Assembly: GCA_038146985.1 (NCBI GenBank)
Contig: JAYQSQ010000010.1
Location: 248,001-312,000, forward strand
DNA: 64,000 nucleotides
Reading direction: 5' to 3'
DNA from: JADHLJ01 sp038146985
GTDB lineage: Bacteria; Pseudomonadota; Alphaproteobacteria; Thalassobaculales; Thalassobaculaceae
This document shows, in pieces, positions 53,097 through 62,598 of the stretch. Each line of letters opens with the position of its first letter. Position 1 is the first letter of the stretch. Made by a program: the position numbers and the translations under genes. Below the pieces are notes generated by a model. That model was not told the origin of the DNA. It did no database searches and was given only the letters and a program-made list of their open reading frames with translations.

Positions 53097-53574
53097 GATG
53101 TGACTCCTGAGTTGGCGTGTTTTGAAGCGGCGGGATTAGCCTCAGCATTCGCAACGGGTTGACCTTGAATCGTGCATTCAGCGAGAAGGCCAAAGCCTGG
53201 ACCTGAGCGGCTCATCCCGCTTCGATGCGGTCGAATCCGATCGGTACCGGCGTTACCGGTAACCAACACGGATTTCTCGGACGGACTTGCGCTCATTTGG
53301 CGGCGGCAACGATCGGCTTTCTACTCCATCGCTCACGGGCCGAACCGTGCGTTCGATGGGATCAGTCATTTCCGGCCGGTCTCAGACCCCCGCTATTGCT
53401 GATCGCACTGGGATATAAGGTGAAACTCAATGTTTTCAAGGGATGCAAAGGGTTTCCATCACGACATTTGTCGTCTTTCCGGGGCCAAGCCGCGGGCGCC
53501 GGAATATGGCAACTGGTCCGCCGCGATGACGAAGTTTCAGGTGTCTTCGGGGCACTGAATTTTCCACTTGCGCG
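53097..53574. other. Intergenic region between OmpA and DUF882 genes
   Basis: About 480 bases between two divergent genes without a convincing open frame. It presumably holds both promoters. I see no clear hairpin, repeat or conserved motif in it. Confidence 0.4.
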
Positions 53575-54228
53575 GTGTGCGAAGCGGAGAGATCGATTGC
53601 CTCGGCGATCATTGCTGAGAGGTGTAGGCCATTGTCTTCCGGGGGGCGAGATCAACCTAGACCGACGGTGGCGGGGCGCCGTGCCGTATTGATGGCTTGC
53701 GCCGCGGCGGTGTTGGCACCACGAACGGCGGGCGCGGCACCGTTCATGAACGACATCTCCGTCCCCGCTCCGAAAAAGCGCGAAAGAAAGTTGCGGCTTC
53801 GGCATCTCTACTCGGATGAGGCCGCCAGCCTCGTTTACTACGACGGCGAAAACTATATTCCCGAGGCCCTTGAAGAATTCGACTTCCTGCTGAGGGATTT
53901 CCGGGACGGATCGACCCATCCCATCGATCCGGCGCTGCTCGACTATCTGCACGCCTTGTTCAATACACTGCGGGTGCGCGAGCCGGCCGGAATCGTCTGC
54001 GGATACCGTTCGCCCAGATCCAACGCGCTGCTGCTCGCCAGTGGCAAGGGCGGCGCCAAGCGAAGCCTGCATCTGGAAGGCCGGGCGATCGATATCCGGA
54101 TGAAGACCCGGACCGTCGACGAAATCGCGAGAGCGGCCATGAAGCTCCAGCGCGGCGGCGTCGGCAGGTATTCCAGGGCGAATTTCGTCCATATCGACAC
54201 CGGCCCGTTCCGGACCTGGGGTAGTTGA
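53575..54228 (+). CDS. DUF882/YcbK-like exported peptidase-fold protein
   Basis: Peptidase M15-related protein that may act on murein. A twin-arginine-like signal (GRRAVLMACAAAVLAPRTAGA) is followed by the DUF882 domain: RLRHLYSDEAASLVYYDGEN, GYRSPRSNALL, SLHLEGRAIDIRM (His and Asp zinc ligands) and NFVHIDTGPFRTWG (last His). The metal ligands appear complete. The start is uncertain; ATG 53575 leaves a long pre-sequence and GTG 53668 would put the signal at the N-terminus, as is usual. The product is about 185-217 residues. Confidence 0.85.
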   Translation: MCEAERSIASAIIAERCRPLSSGGRDQPRPTVAGRRAVLMACAAAVLAPRTAGAAPFMNDISVPAPKKRERKLRLRHLYSDEAASLVYYDGENYIPEALEEFDFLLRDFRDGSTHPIDPALLDYLHALFNTLRVREPAGIVCGYRSPRSNALLLASGKGGAKRSLHLEGRAIDIRMKTRTVDEIARAAMKLQRGGVGRYSRANFVHIDTGPFRTWGS

Positions 54229-54239
54229 GCGCGGCTCGA

Positions 54240-56366
54240 CTACGGCTTCAGGGCCGCCATCCGGTCGAAAAGACCTCGATCCTTCAGAAGCGCCATTTTC
54301 TCGGCTTTATCCAGCCAGCCCACGGCCTGGGCGCGGGATGTCGCTTCGGCGATCTTGGCGGCGAGGGTGAGGCTCGGGATATCGGGTGCGCCCAATAGCC
54401 GCTGGCGGGATTGGCCCGCATGGTCGAAATGCCGGTCCGCGGCTAGCCGATCGTCGAGGAGGCTTTCGATTGTCAGTCCCTCGAGGGCGGAACGCGCGGC
54501 CAACCGCGCGTCGCGGGCGTCGATCAGCAGATCCGGCGGCGCCACTTCCTCGGGCGTCGCGAAAACGCCGGTCCGTCTAACCCAGCGCCCGATCCTCGGA
54601 TCGCCGACCGCCCAGGAAAGCGGAACCGCCAGCAGCCAGCCGCCGAGAATCGGGGAAAGCCAGGCCACCACCTTGGGCGAAATGAACAGCATCGCTGCGA
54701 GAACGATAACGCCGAAAATCGTGTGGCCGCTGTAACCCGAGAGCGCGTCCATCAATCGCGGCGTACCGGCTTCCCGCCGCTGTGGCATCCAGCCGGAATC
54801 GCGCCCGCGCAGAATATCCCAGACATGCCGGGACTGGATCAGCATCATGATGGGAGCCACGAGGCCGGAGAGCAGGATCTCCAGCAGCCAGCTTGGAACG
54901 GTCAAGGCCAATGTCCGCCAGGACCCTTGCACGAAATGCACCGTCAATTCCCGGACCAGACCGGTGATCTTGGGCAGCAGCAAGGCCGCAAGGGTGAGGC
55001 CGAAGATCCAGAGCATGCGCTCGCTGTCGAAGATCGGCCAGGTCGGGAACAGCTGAAACGCCTCGGTGAAGTATTTCGGTTTCAGAATACTGGCCTGCGC
55101 GACCAGGGCGAGACCCACGCCGATCAGCAATAGCCACAGGGGCGAGGCGAGATAGCTCATCACGCCCATCGCGAATGCAGGCGGCTCGGCCAGGCGAGCC
55201 GCGGGTTCCGATCACCGCGAGATGCTGGAGGTTGCCCTGGGTCCATCGCCGGTCGCGGACCGCGGTATCGCTCAGGGTCGGCGGCGGGCGTTCCCAGGAG
55301 CCGCCCAGGTCGCGGGCGAGCAGGACCTTCCATCCGGCACGCCGCAGAAGGGCCGCCTCGACGAAGTCGTGGCTCATGATCATGCCGCCGAAGGGACGTC
55401 GTCCCTTGAGGTGGGCAGGCCGCAACTCTCGGCGAAGGCCCGGGTCCGCAGGATGGCATTGTGACCCCAATAATTGCCGTCATCGCCCTGCCACGCGGCG
55501 AGACCATTGGCGACGACCGGCCCGGCGATCGCGCCGGCGAATTGCTGCATGCGGGCAAACACGGTCTCGCCCTCCACCAGCACCGGCACCGTCTGGATCA
55601 GGCCGGCTTCGGATCGCCCGCGAGACGATCCCGCAGCGCGATGAGCGTTTCCCGGTCATCAGGCTGTCCGCGTCCAGGATCACCAGCGCCTCGTAACGCC
55701 CGCCCCAGCGTTCGATGAACTCCCTGAGATTGCCGGATTTGCGATCCAGATTCTCCGGGCGATGGCGGTACCAGACCGCCAGGGTCGGCCTGAGACTCGC
55801 GCGCAGGCGGCCACTGCCGCAGTCTCCCGCGCCCAGGCATCGGGATCGGTGGTGTCGGAAAGAATGAAAATCTCGAAGCGCTCCGCCTCACCCAGTCGGG
55901 CGATGTCGTTGCCCATTGCCAGCAAGGCAGACGTTGTCGACGCGGCATCCTCGTTGTAGACCGGCATGGCAAGGCAGGTGACGCCAAAGCCGGGCGTGGC
56001 GGCGTGATCCTGGCGCCGGGCCGGCAACAGGCCGGCGATCCCCGTCGTTGCCGCCAGGGCGATCCATCCGAACGTGATGGCGAACAGGACAACCAGGACG
56101 GCCTGCAGCCCGGTGATCTCGCCGACCGCGACCGCCTCGAACATCTGATGCGTTGCCGCAGCGGTCATCGCCAGCGCTCCGCCGAAGGTGACGAGGCGCG
56201 CCGCATGCGTTCGCAGGTCGCTGCGGCGCGGCGTCCGAGCCGCCGGCGTGGCGCGGAGATCCTGGGTCGGCATGTCGATCGGCGCCGGAGGCGGGACCGA
56301 CGTCGGGTGCAGCCGGATCGGCCGTGGATGGTCGGTGGCTAGGGACGGTTCCATCGATATAGCCAT
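54240..56366 (-). pseudogene. opgH: Glucans biosynthesis glucosyltransferase OpgH/MdoH, frameshifted
   Basis: Inner-membrane family 2 glycosyltransferase that makes the backbone of osmoregulated periplasmic glucans. Pieces in order include CLAMPVYNEDAAS (GT2 core), VILDADSLMTG (metal Asp), GNYWGHNAILRTRAF and MIMSHDFVEAALLRRAGW. RRWTQGNLQHLAVI (the QxxRW processive motif) and the intact C-terminal membrane part from 55169 (MGVMSYLASPLWLLLIGVGL) follow. At least four frame changes lie between 55165 and 55800. The total of 2127 bases equals the usual ~700 residues. It overlaps the end of opgG by 28 bases. If the indels are real, no full enzyme is made. Confidence 0.85.
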
Positions 56367-57853
56367 GTCTCGCTGACCGCCGCGCCGGCGATGGTCAAGA
56401 CCATCCTCAGCTCAATCAGGTTCTCCGCCCCGGTGTCGAGTTCGAACGACGCCCGATAGGTCTGGCCGGCCGCATTCACCTGGCCGGTGATATTCGAGAT
56501 CTGTCCACCCGAGGCATGGGCCGTGACGGTGGGTTCGGGGGTCTCGGGCGGTAGTCCCGAAAAATCGACGACAAACAGACGGCGATTTCGGTCGGCGCTG
56601 AGACCGCCGCGCGTCGCCGCGACCTTGGCCAGCGGAGCGGTCTCCGGCGGCGTTGCGCACCAAAGCAGCCGATAGGTCAGGTTATAGGGGCGGTTCGCGC
56701 GGATCGGCTCGTTCGGGCGCCAGAACGCCACGATATTGTCGTTGGTTTCGACGTCGCTCGGAATCTCCACCAGGATCATCGCGCCGGCGCCCCAATCGCC
56801 GATCGGCTCGACCCAGGTCGAGGGACGAAGCTCGAAACGCGAGGCGATGTCCTGATAGTCCGAGAACGCGCGGGCGCGCTGCACCAGGCCGAAGCCACGG
56901 GGATTGCGGTCGACGAAGGCGGAAATCTGGAGCCGGGACGGGTTCGCGAGAGGACGGAAGATGCGTTCACCCGAGCCGGTCAGGATCTGCAAGCCGTCGG
57001 AGTCGTGAACCGCTGGCCGGAAATCATCGTGGCCGGCCCGGGCCGAACTGTTGAACAGGAACATCGACGTCAATGGCGCAAGGCCGACTTTGGTAAGCTC
57101 AACCCTGGGAAAGAGCACCAGTTCGACGTCGGTGACGGTCACATCGCCGGGACGAAGCGTGAACCTGTAGGCGCCCGTTGTGGAGGGGCTGTCGAGCAGC
57201 GCCAGAACCACGAGGCTGCCGGCGCCGGCTTGTGGCCGGACCAGCCAGAAACGGCGAAATCTTGGAAATTCCTCTCCGCCCTGCTCGGCCGTGTTCAAGG
57301 CCAGCCCGCGCGCCGACAATCCGTAATGCTGGCCCTTGGCGACGGCGCGGAAGTAGCTGGCGCCCTGGAAAGCCGCGAACTCATCCATCACATCGGATCT
57401 GTGGATCGCGTTCCGGGCCGCGAAGCCGGAAAACGAAAGAGACGATACGTTCTTTGGCGGCGCCAGTAAGGGACCGTAGTCGAACATTTCCGCCGCGAAG
57501 GGCAAGGGGCGCGTCTTGCCAGTCTCCACCAGGTCGATCCCGACCGGTGTTCGGAAATTCCACCCGGGATGGAAAAGATCCACCGCGAACGCGGAGTCCG
57601 TATCCTTCCAGACCGCTTTTTCGGGCTTAAAGCGGATGTCCCGGTATTGTTCGTAGGTCATCGCCGCCATCGGTGCCGGCAGGGACATCGGCGGATCGGA
57701 ATGCGGCGCACGGGACAGCGCCTCGGCCATGTCGATGACCGCGCCGAAATCCCACTCGGAGGATTTGGTGGCGGCATCGAGTGCGCGCGCGGCCACGATA
57801 CCAGGCAGAGCACCTGCTGCGGCTCTCAGAAGCGTTCGGCGCGTGACCGGCAT
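56339..57853 (-). CDS. opgG: Glucan biosynthesis protein G/D
   Basis: Periplasmic protein needed for assembly or branching of osmoregulated glucans. The 504 residues begin with a twin-arginine-like signal, TRRTLLRAAAGALPGIVAAR, as is common for OpgD-type members; the mature part begins WDFGAVIDMAEALSRAP. GASYFRAVAKGQHYGLSARG and EEFPRFRRFWLVRP are typical of MdoG/MdoD. It ends LYRWNRP. It lies just upstream of opgH on the minus strand, the usual opgGH order. It could be called opgD because of the Tat-type signal. Confidence 0.9.
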   Translation of the reverse strand: MPVTRRTLLRAAAGALPGIVAARALDAATKSSEWDFGAVIDMAEALSRAPHSDPPMSLPAPMAAMTYEQYRDIRFKPEKAVWKDTDSAFAVDLFHPGWNFRTPVGIDLVETGKTRPLPFAAEMFDYGPLLAPPKNVSSLSFSGFAARNAIHRSDVMDEFAAFQGASYFRAVAKGQHYGLSARGLALNTAEQGGEEFPRFRRFWLVRPQAGAGSLVVLALLDSPSTTGAYRFTLRPGDVTVTDVELVLFPRVELTKVGLAPLTSMFLFNSSARAGHDDFRPAVHDSDGLQILTGSGERIFRPLANPSRLQISAFVDRNPRGFGLVQRARAFSDYQDIASRFELRPSTWVEPIGDWGAGAMILVEIPSDVETNDNIVAFWRPNEPIRANRPYNLTYRLLWCATPPETAPLAKVAATRGGLSADRNRRLFVVDFSGLPPETPEPTVTAHASGGQISNITGQVNAAGQTYRASFELDTGAENLIELRMVLTIAGAAVSETWLYRWNRP

Positions 57854-58131
57854 TTCCTAGCTACCCCGATCCAAAGGGATCAAGCCGCGGTGCAACGAAC
57901 GGAGCGCCCGGTCGGAGCCTTTGCGTGATTCGTGAAAACCGGCACGCTCAATACTCCTGAATTTGATGCTCGGAAACTACTTTCTCTCGACGGCCCGGGT
58001 CCTACTCAACCGGATCAAACCGACGTGCGCAGGCATTTGGGCGGCGCAAGCGTGTGAACCTGATTCTGTTCCCGATAGGGTTTGTAAAGTATTGAGAACC
58101 GAGGCCGCTGCAACGCTCCGCCCTTGCGCGG

Positions 58132-60030
58132 TCAGGACGTCAAAAAGTCCTCGTCGGGGATGATCCTCAACGGAAGAATGTCGCTATGGGTCGTGATGAT
58201 CAGCGACGGATCGACCCGCGCGCAGGCGCCCGCGTAGGAGCCGGCGACGGAGAAGGTCCCGATCTGCACGTTGTGCTCGCCGATTCTCGGGAGCCGGAAC
58301 AGTTCCTGATAGATCTGGTCGCGCTCTTCGAACTTGCCAGTAGTTTCGGTCACGAGATCATCATGGCGGTCGTAGATCGCGATATTCTCGCCGCACCGGC
58401 CGACGATCGGTTTGACCACATAGCCCTTGCGGCGCATGTCGTCGGAGAGGTCAAAACTGGTCTCCAGAAGATAGCGGTTGTTCGGGTACATCGACCAAAG
58501 AACCGGAAGGATGGCCTTGTTGCTGGGGATCAGGGTCCATAACGGCTCGAAGACCATGACCTCCTCGCGCAGGAGTACGTCGACGAGACGCGGCTTCTGG
58601 GTTGCCCGATCGATGGTCCGGTGCAGCGCCAGATTCTCGTCGTCATCCTCCAGATCATGACGGATCTGATCGAGGGCCGTCTCCCAGGCCCAGGTCTTCC
58701 AGACCCATTTGATCGGCACGTCATCGGCATCATGCACCCAGCCGTCGTCACCCCAACGAAGGCCGGATGTTCCCTTGATGATTTTGCAGGTGATGCCGGC
58801 TTTCTCCATGGCCTGCTTCATGAACAAGGCATGGTAGGTCTCCTCAAGGTCCCGGTCCTGCATGATGTGCAGGACGTCGTCGACCTCGCTTTCACGCCAG
58901 GCGTCCACCAGTTCCTTGATCATGCCCGAGCCGGCGCACCGGCCGTCGTCACAGCCGAAGTGATCGGCCCAGCGGTCTTGAATGTAGCCGCACTCCATAT
59001 GGCAGGACGCGGAATCGGCGTTGTACTCGTACACTTTCAGCCCGCGCTCCGTGAGCGCGAAGTCGAAGCGTCCGGTGATCATCTGGTTGCGCCGGTTGTT
59101 CCAGGACTGATGGATCCGCGGCCAAAGTGCCGGCGGCAGATTGAAGCGGCGCAGCAGATCGTCGTTCTCGAGGACCAGGTTGGTCGCGTGCAGGAACATG
59201 CGGTGCAGCTCATTGGTCGCCCGGCGGATCTCGCGATAGGCGGACTCGCTGATCCGGTAATAGGTATCCTGATCTTCCTCATTGGTGGCAAGCTTGCAGC
59301 CACCCATCATTTCGACATAGGCGGCCTGGGCGGGATCCGAGGGATCAAGCCATGTCTGATCGGTGGACCGCGCCGCCTCGAGCTTGCGGGCCTGCGGCAG
59401 GAACAGTCGGGGGTCGGGCTCGGCGATGTCTTCGGCGCCGCCGGAATCCGAGGTCTGAATCACCCAGCCCAGGATCTCGCAGCCCGGGTACGTGCATTCG
59501 ACCCAGTGTCCGCCGGCCGCGTCGATGCGCAGGGGCAGTTCCCGCGACCAGGTCTGGCCCGCCGGCCAGACCGTGTGCTCGACATTCTGCTCGACGATCC
59601 GCACCCGGTCGCCGAACAGCTCGGTCACCACGGCGACATGACCGGTTACGTCGAACTCGCCACCCTCGTTCCAGATCATCAGGGAACCCGGCTCCGGCGG
59701 CCGATTGGCGCCGTTGCGGAAGGAATTCAGCGGAAGCAGCGTGCCGTCGGCTAAGATCCGGACGGTGCGCAGCCTGAAGATGTCGTAGGCCATCGCGATG
59801 TCGTCGAAGATGTAGCCCTTGTTCAGGTACATCCAGCGCCGCGCAAACTCCACGCACTGCCATTTGTGGCCCATGTAGATGCCATCAAGCATGCTTCGGT
59901 AGGCCTGACGGGTCGGCAGTTCGGCCTTGTCGGCGGAGGGATAGTCGGAGGAGTAAACGGGCACGTTTCCTGGCGCCACGCCGAGGAGTGAGCCGAACTT
60001 GGCGGGACCGCCGGAATGATGATGCTGCAC
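58132..60030 (-). CDS. gss: Bifunctional glutathionylspermidine synthetase/amidase
   Basis: Two-domain enzyme that joins glutathione and spermidine (C-terminal ATP-grasp synthetase) and can hydrolyse the product (N-terminal CHAP amidase). The GTG at 60030 is the start, with CGGAG ahead; it gives 632 residues and puts the amidase cysteine (GHKWQCVEFARR) at residue 59, as in the E. coli enzyme. TGHVAVVTEL carries the amidase His. The synthetase has MITGRFDFALTERGLKVYEY, IMQDRDLEETYHALFMKQAM, VWKTWAWETALDQIR and YVVKPIVGRCGENIA. The whole length aligns by eye with E. coli Gsp. Confidence 0.92.
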   Translation of the reverse strand: MQHHHSGGPAKFGSLLGVAPGNVPVYSSDYPSADKAELPTRQAYRSMLDGIYMGHKWQCVEFARRWMYLNKGYIFDDIAMAYDIFRLRTVRILADGTLLPLNSFRNGANRPPEPGSLMIWNEGGEFDVTGHVAVVTELFGDRVRIVEQNVEHTVWPAGQTWSRELPLRIDAAGGHWVECTYPGCEILGWVIQTSDSGGAEDIAEPDPRLFLPQARKLEAARSTDQTWLDPSDPAQAAYVEMMGGCKLATNEEDQDTYYRISESAYREIRRATNELHRMFLHATNLVLENDDLLRRFNLPPALWPRIHQSWNNRRNQMITGRFDFALTERGLKVYEYNADSASCHMECGYIQDRWADHFGCDDGRCAGSGMIKELVDAWRESEVDDVLHIMQDRDLEETYHALFMKQAMEKAGITCKIIKGTSGLRWGDDGWVHDADDVPIKWVWKTWAWETALDQIRHDLEDDDENLALHRTIDRATQKPRLVDVLLREEVMVFEPLWTLIPSNKAILPVLWSMYPNNRYLLETSFDLSDDMRRKGYVVKPIVGRCGENIAIYDRHDDLVTETTGKFEERDQIYQELFRLPRIGEHNVQIGTFSVAGSYAGACARVDPSLIITTHSDILPLRIIPDEDFLTS

Positions 60031-60284
60031 GGGACTCCGGTGTCGGCCACAAGGGCCGGTTCGCGGCACGATGCCGTCCGGCTGGCCGAAGCGGCGATTA
60101 GATAGGCGTGGCCAGAGGCGTATTCAAGATCAATCTATGGCATGCATTGCCGGTCCGGTCCGGAAAATTGCCGGTCATATGATAATTGCGGGAAACGCTA
60201 CCGTCCGGGGCCCGAAGCGCTAATATCGCGGGCAGTATGGAATCGCGGCGGGCGTGTGCCACCGCAAGGGAAGGGAACGGACTC

Positions 60285-61514
60285 ATGGATGGACTGAACG
60301 CTTCGAGCGCGGCGCTCGAGGGAATCAAGGTTCTCGACTTCACGCAGTTCGAGGCGGGTCCGTCCTGCACCCAGGCCTTGGCCTGGATGGGCGCCGAGGT
60401 GGTGAAGGTCGAGGAGCCGAAACGCGGGGAGCCGGCGCGCTGGAGCTTCAGCGACCGGGAGGATGCCGACGCGCATTACTTCGTCTTCTACAACACCAAC
60501 AAGAAGAGCATTACCTGCAACCTGAAGACACCCGAGGGAAAGGCGCTGATCGAAAGCCTGGTGAAGAAGGCGGACGTGGTCGTCGAGAATATGGCGCCGG
60601 GCACCTTCGCCCGTCTCGGCTTCGACTATGAACGGCTCAGCGAACTCAATCCCCGGATCATCTTCGCCCAGGTGAAGGGATTCGCGCCCGACGGCCCGCA
60701 CGGCAACTTCCTGTCTTTCGACATGATCGCGCAGGCCGCCGGCGGCACCTTCGCCATCAACGGCCTGCCGGATCAGCCACCGGTCCGGCCGGGCGCCACC
60801 GTCGGCGATACGGGCACCGGCATGATGGCGGCGATGGGCATCCTCGCGGCCCTGTTCCAGCGGGTCTCGACCGGCAAGGGACAGCATATCCAGGTGGCGA
60901 TGCGCGACGCGATGGTCAATTACAGCCGCACCCCGATGAGCCGCCAGGCCGCCGTCAAGGACGGCTCGCTTCTACCGCGCGTCGGCAACGAGGTCTTCGG
61001 GACCTCGCCGGGCGGCCTTTACCCCTGCAAGCCGGGAGGGATCGACGACTGGGCCTATATCTTCGCCTCGCGCGGCAACGAGCAGCACTGGCAGCGGCTC
61101 TGCAAGGTGATCGGGCGCGAGGATCTGGCGAGCGATCCACGCATGCAGGACGGCAGTGCCCGGTATCTTCACAAGGATACCATCAACAAGGCGATTTCGG
61201 ACTGGACCAGCCGCCACACCAAGAAGGAAGTGATGGAGACCATCGCCGGCGCCGGGGTGCCCTGCGGGGCGGTCTTCAACATGAAGGAGCAGCTTGAGGA
61301 CGAGGATCTGCATGCCCGCGGCATCATGGCCAAGATCAATCATCCGGTGCGTGGTGAAATGACCGTGCCGGCGACGCCCATCCAGATGTCGGCCTCCAAG
61401 GTCGGGATCAAACCCTCGCCGGTGCTCGGCGCCGACAACGAGGGAATCTATGGCGAGTGGCTCGGCCTGTCGCCGGATGAGGTCAAGAAGATGCGGGCCG
61501 CGAACGTAATCTGA
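60285..61514 (+). CDS. CaiB/BaiF family CoA-transferase
   Basis: Class III CoA-transferase, 409 residues from ATG 60285 with AAGG upstream. The opening LEGIKVLDFTQFEAGPSCTQ and VVKVEEPKRGEPAR are conserved. The Asp of the active site lies in GNFLSFDMIAQAAGG, and GTSPGGLYPC and TIAGAGVPCGAVFN follow. It swaps CoA between carboxylic acids, as in oxalate/formyl-CoA, carnitine or succinyl-CoA systems. It leads a three-gene operon with a cupin and a VOC protein and is divergent from gss. Confidence 0.9.
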   Translation: MDGLNASSAALEGIKVLDFTQFEAGPSCTQALAWMGAEVVKVEEPKRGEPARWSFSDREDADAHYFVFYNTNKKSITCNLKTPEGKALIESLVKKADVVVENMAPGTFARLGFDYERLSELNPRIIFAQVKGFAPDGPHGNFLSFDMIAQAAGGTFAINGLPDQPPVRPGATVGDTGTGMMAAMGILAALFQRVSTGKGQHIQVAMRDAMVNYSRTPMSRQAAVKDGSLLPRVGNEVFGTSPGGLYPCKPGGIDDWAYIFASRGNEQHWQRLCKVIGREDLASDPRMQDGSARYLHKDTINKAISDWTSRHTKKEVMETIAGAGVPCGAVFNMKEQLEDEDLHARGIMAKINHPVRGEMTVPATPIQMSASKVGIKPSPVLGADNEGIYGEWLGLSPDEVKKMRAANVI

Positions 61515-61540
61515 GGGTCGGACTTCGAGGGAGCGGGAGC

Positions 61541-61930
61541 ATGACAATCGCCATCGACCTGGAAACCGCGCTGGCCGAGAAAACCACCTTCCTGGAGGGA
61601 CGAACCCGGCATAGCGACACGAAGGGCTACTTCGCCCGGCTCGCGGACTACCGGGACGGGGGTATCTTCGCGGCCGGCTTTTCCGGAACCTCGCAATGGG
61701 AACGGCACCCGGTCGGCGACGAGATCGTCCAGATCCTGAAAGGCTCGGTGACCCTCAAGCTCAGAAACGCTTCGGGTGAGGAGAGGCACGATCTCAAGGC
61801 CGGCATGCTGGTCGTGATTCCGCGGAACACCTGGCACCAGTTTCATTCGGTGGAGGGTGTCACGCTGATGACCACCACCCCGCAGCCGACCGAGCATATA
61901 AGTGACGAGTTTCCGCCGCAGGACTCATGA
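61541..61930 (+). CDS. Cupin-domain protein
   Basis: A 129-residue cupin. Motif 1 region is WERHPVGDEIVQILKGSVTL, with one His and one Glu; motif 2 region is AGMLVVIPRNTWHQF with a His. The metal site therefore looks at least partly conserved. It begins 26 bases after the CoA-transferase and ends 18 bases before the VOC gene, so all three are co-expressed. Function unknown; such cupins are often isomerases or dioxygenases. Confidence 0.82.
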   Translation: MTIAIDLETALAEKTTFLEGRTRHSDTKGYFARLADYRDGGIFAAGFSGTSQWERHPVGDEIVQILKGSVTLKLRNASGEERHDLKAGMLVVIPRNTWHQFHSVEGVTLMTTTPQPTEHISDEFPPQDS

Positions 61931-61948
61931 TGGACAGGGAAGCTTGCC

Positions 61949-62557
61949 ATGGCGCGTGACAGCATCGACCACGACGGCCTGAACCGAGAGGACATCAAGC
62001 GTTTCTACGACACCAGCCCGCCCGAGGGCGTTCCCTTCGCTCTCGGCAAGATCAGCCATGTCGTGCTCAAGGTCGCCGATCTCGAGCGGTCGGTAGCGTT
62101 CTATACCCAGGTCCTCGGCCTGCGGGTCTCGGATGCCTATCCGGAAACCATGATGCCCGGGCGCATGGTTTTCCTGCAATGCAACAACGACCATCACGGG
62201 ATCGCCCTGGTCGGGGGCGCCGCGGGGGAGGCCCGGGCCGAGGAATTGCATCATTTCGCCTTCGAAGTGGCGACCGTCGACGAGGTGTTTCAGGCCCGCG
62301 AGCATTTGGAACGCCATGGCGTGCCGATCAGTTTCCAGGGCCGCCGCCGGGCGGGCCAGCAGATTGCCGTGGAATTCAAGGACCCCGACGGCCACAACCT
62401 CGAAATCTGCTGGGGCATGGACCAGATCGGCCCCGAGGAGGCCTCACGGCCACCGGAGGAGTGGCGCGCGGTGCTCTCTCTTGAAGAAGCCTTGCGCACC
62501 GCGCCACGGGGCCAGGATCCGCGTATTTCCGATCCCGCGCTGCTCCGCCACGAATAG
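61949..62557 (+). CDS. VOC (glyoxalase/extradiol dioxygenase) superfamily protein
   Basis: A 202-residue vicinal-oxygen-chelate protein with one VOC domain. ISHVVLKVADLERSVAFYTQ opens it, ELHHFAFEVATVDEV provides the next metal-site His, and EFKDPDGHNLEICWGMD the Glu. The metal triad (His, His, Glu) appears complete, so lyase, isomerase or ring-cleavage activity is possible. The C-terminal ~40 residues are an extension. Third gene of the CoA-transferase operon. Confidence 0.85.
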   Translation: MARDSIDHDGLNREDIKRFYDTSPPEGVPFALGKISHVVLKVADLERSVAFYTQVLGLRVSDAYPETMMPGRMVFLQCNNDHHGIALVGGAAGEARAEELHHFAFEVATVDEVFQAREHLERHGVPISFQGRRRAGQQIAVEFKDPDGHNLEICWGMDQIGPEEASRPPEEWRAVLSLEEALRTAPRGQDPRISDPALLRHE

Positions 62558-62598
62558 GACGCCTGTTGCCCGGCGGCGGCCGTGCAAGGCGCCGTGTT

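Noticed and set aside
53097..53574. A small gene in the gap between the OmpA and DUF882 genes (53225-53692 plus)
   Set aside because: The frame has no ribosome-binding site, no recognisable motif and a composition unlike neighbouring genes.
58621..59754. A 377-codon open frame on the plus strand inside the gss gene
   Set aside because: It is fully antisense to conserved glutathionylspermidine synthetase codons and resembles no family.
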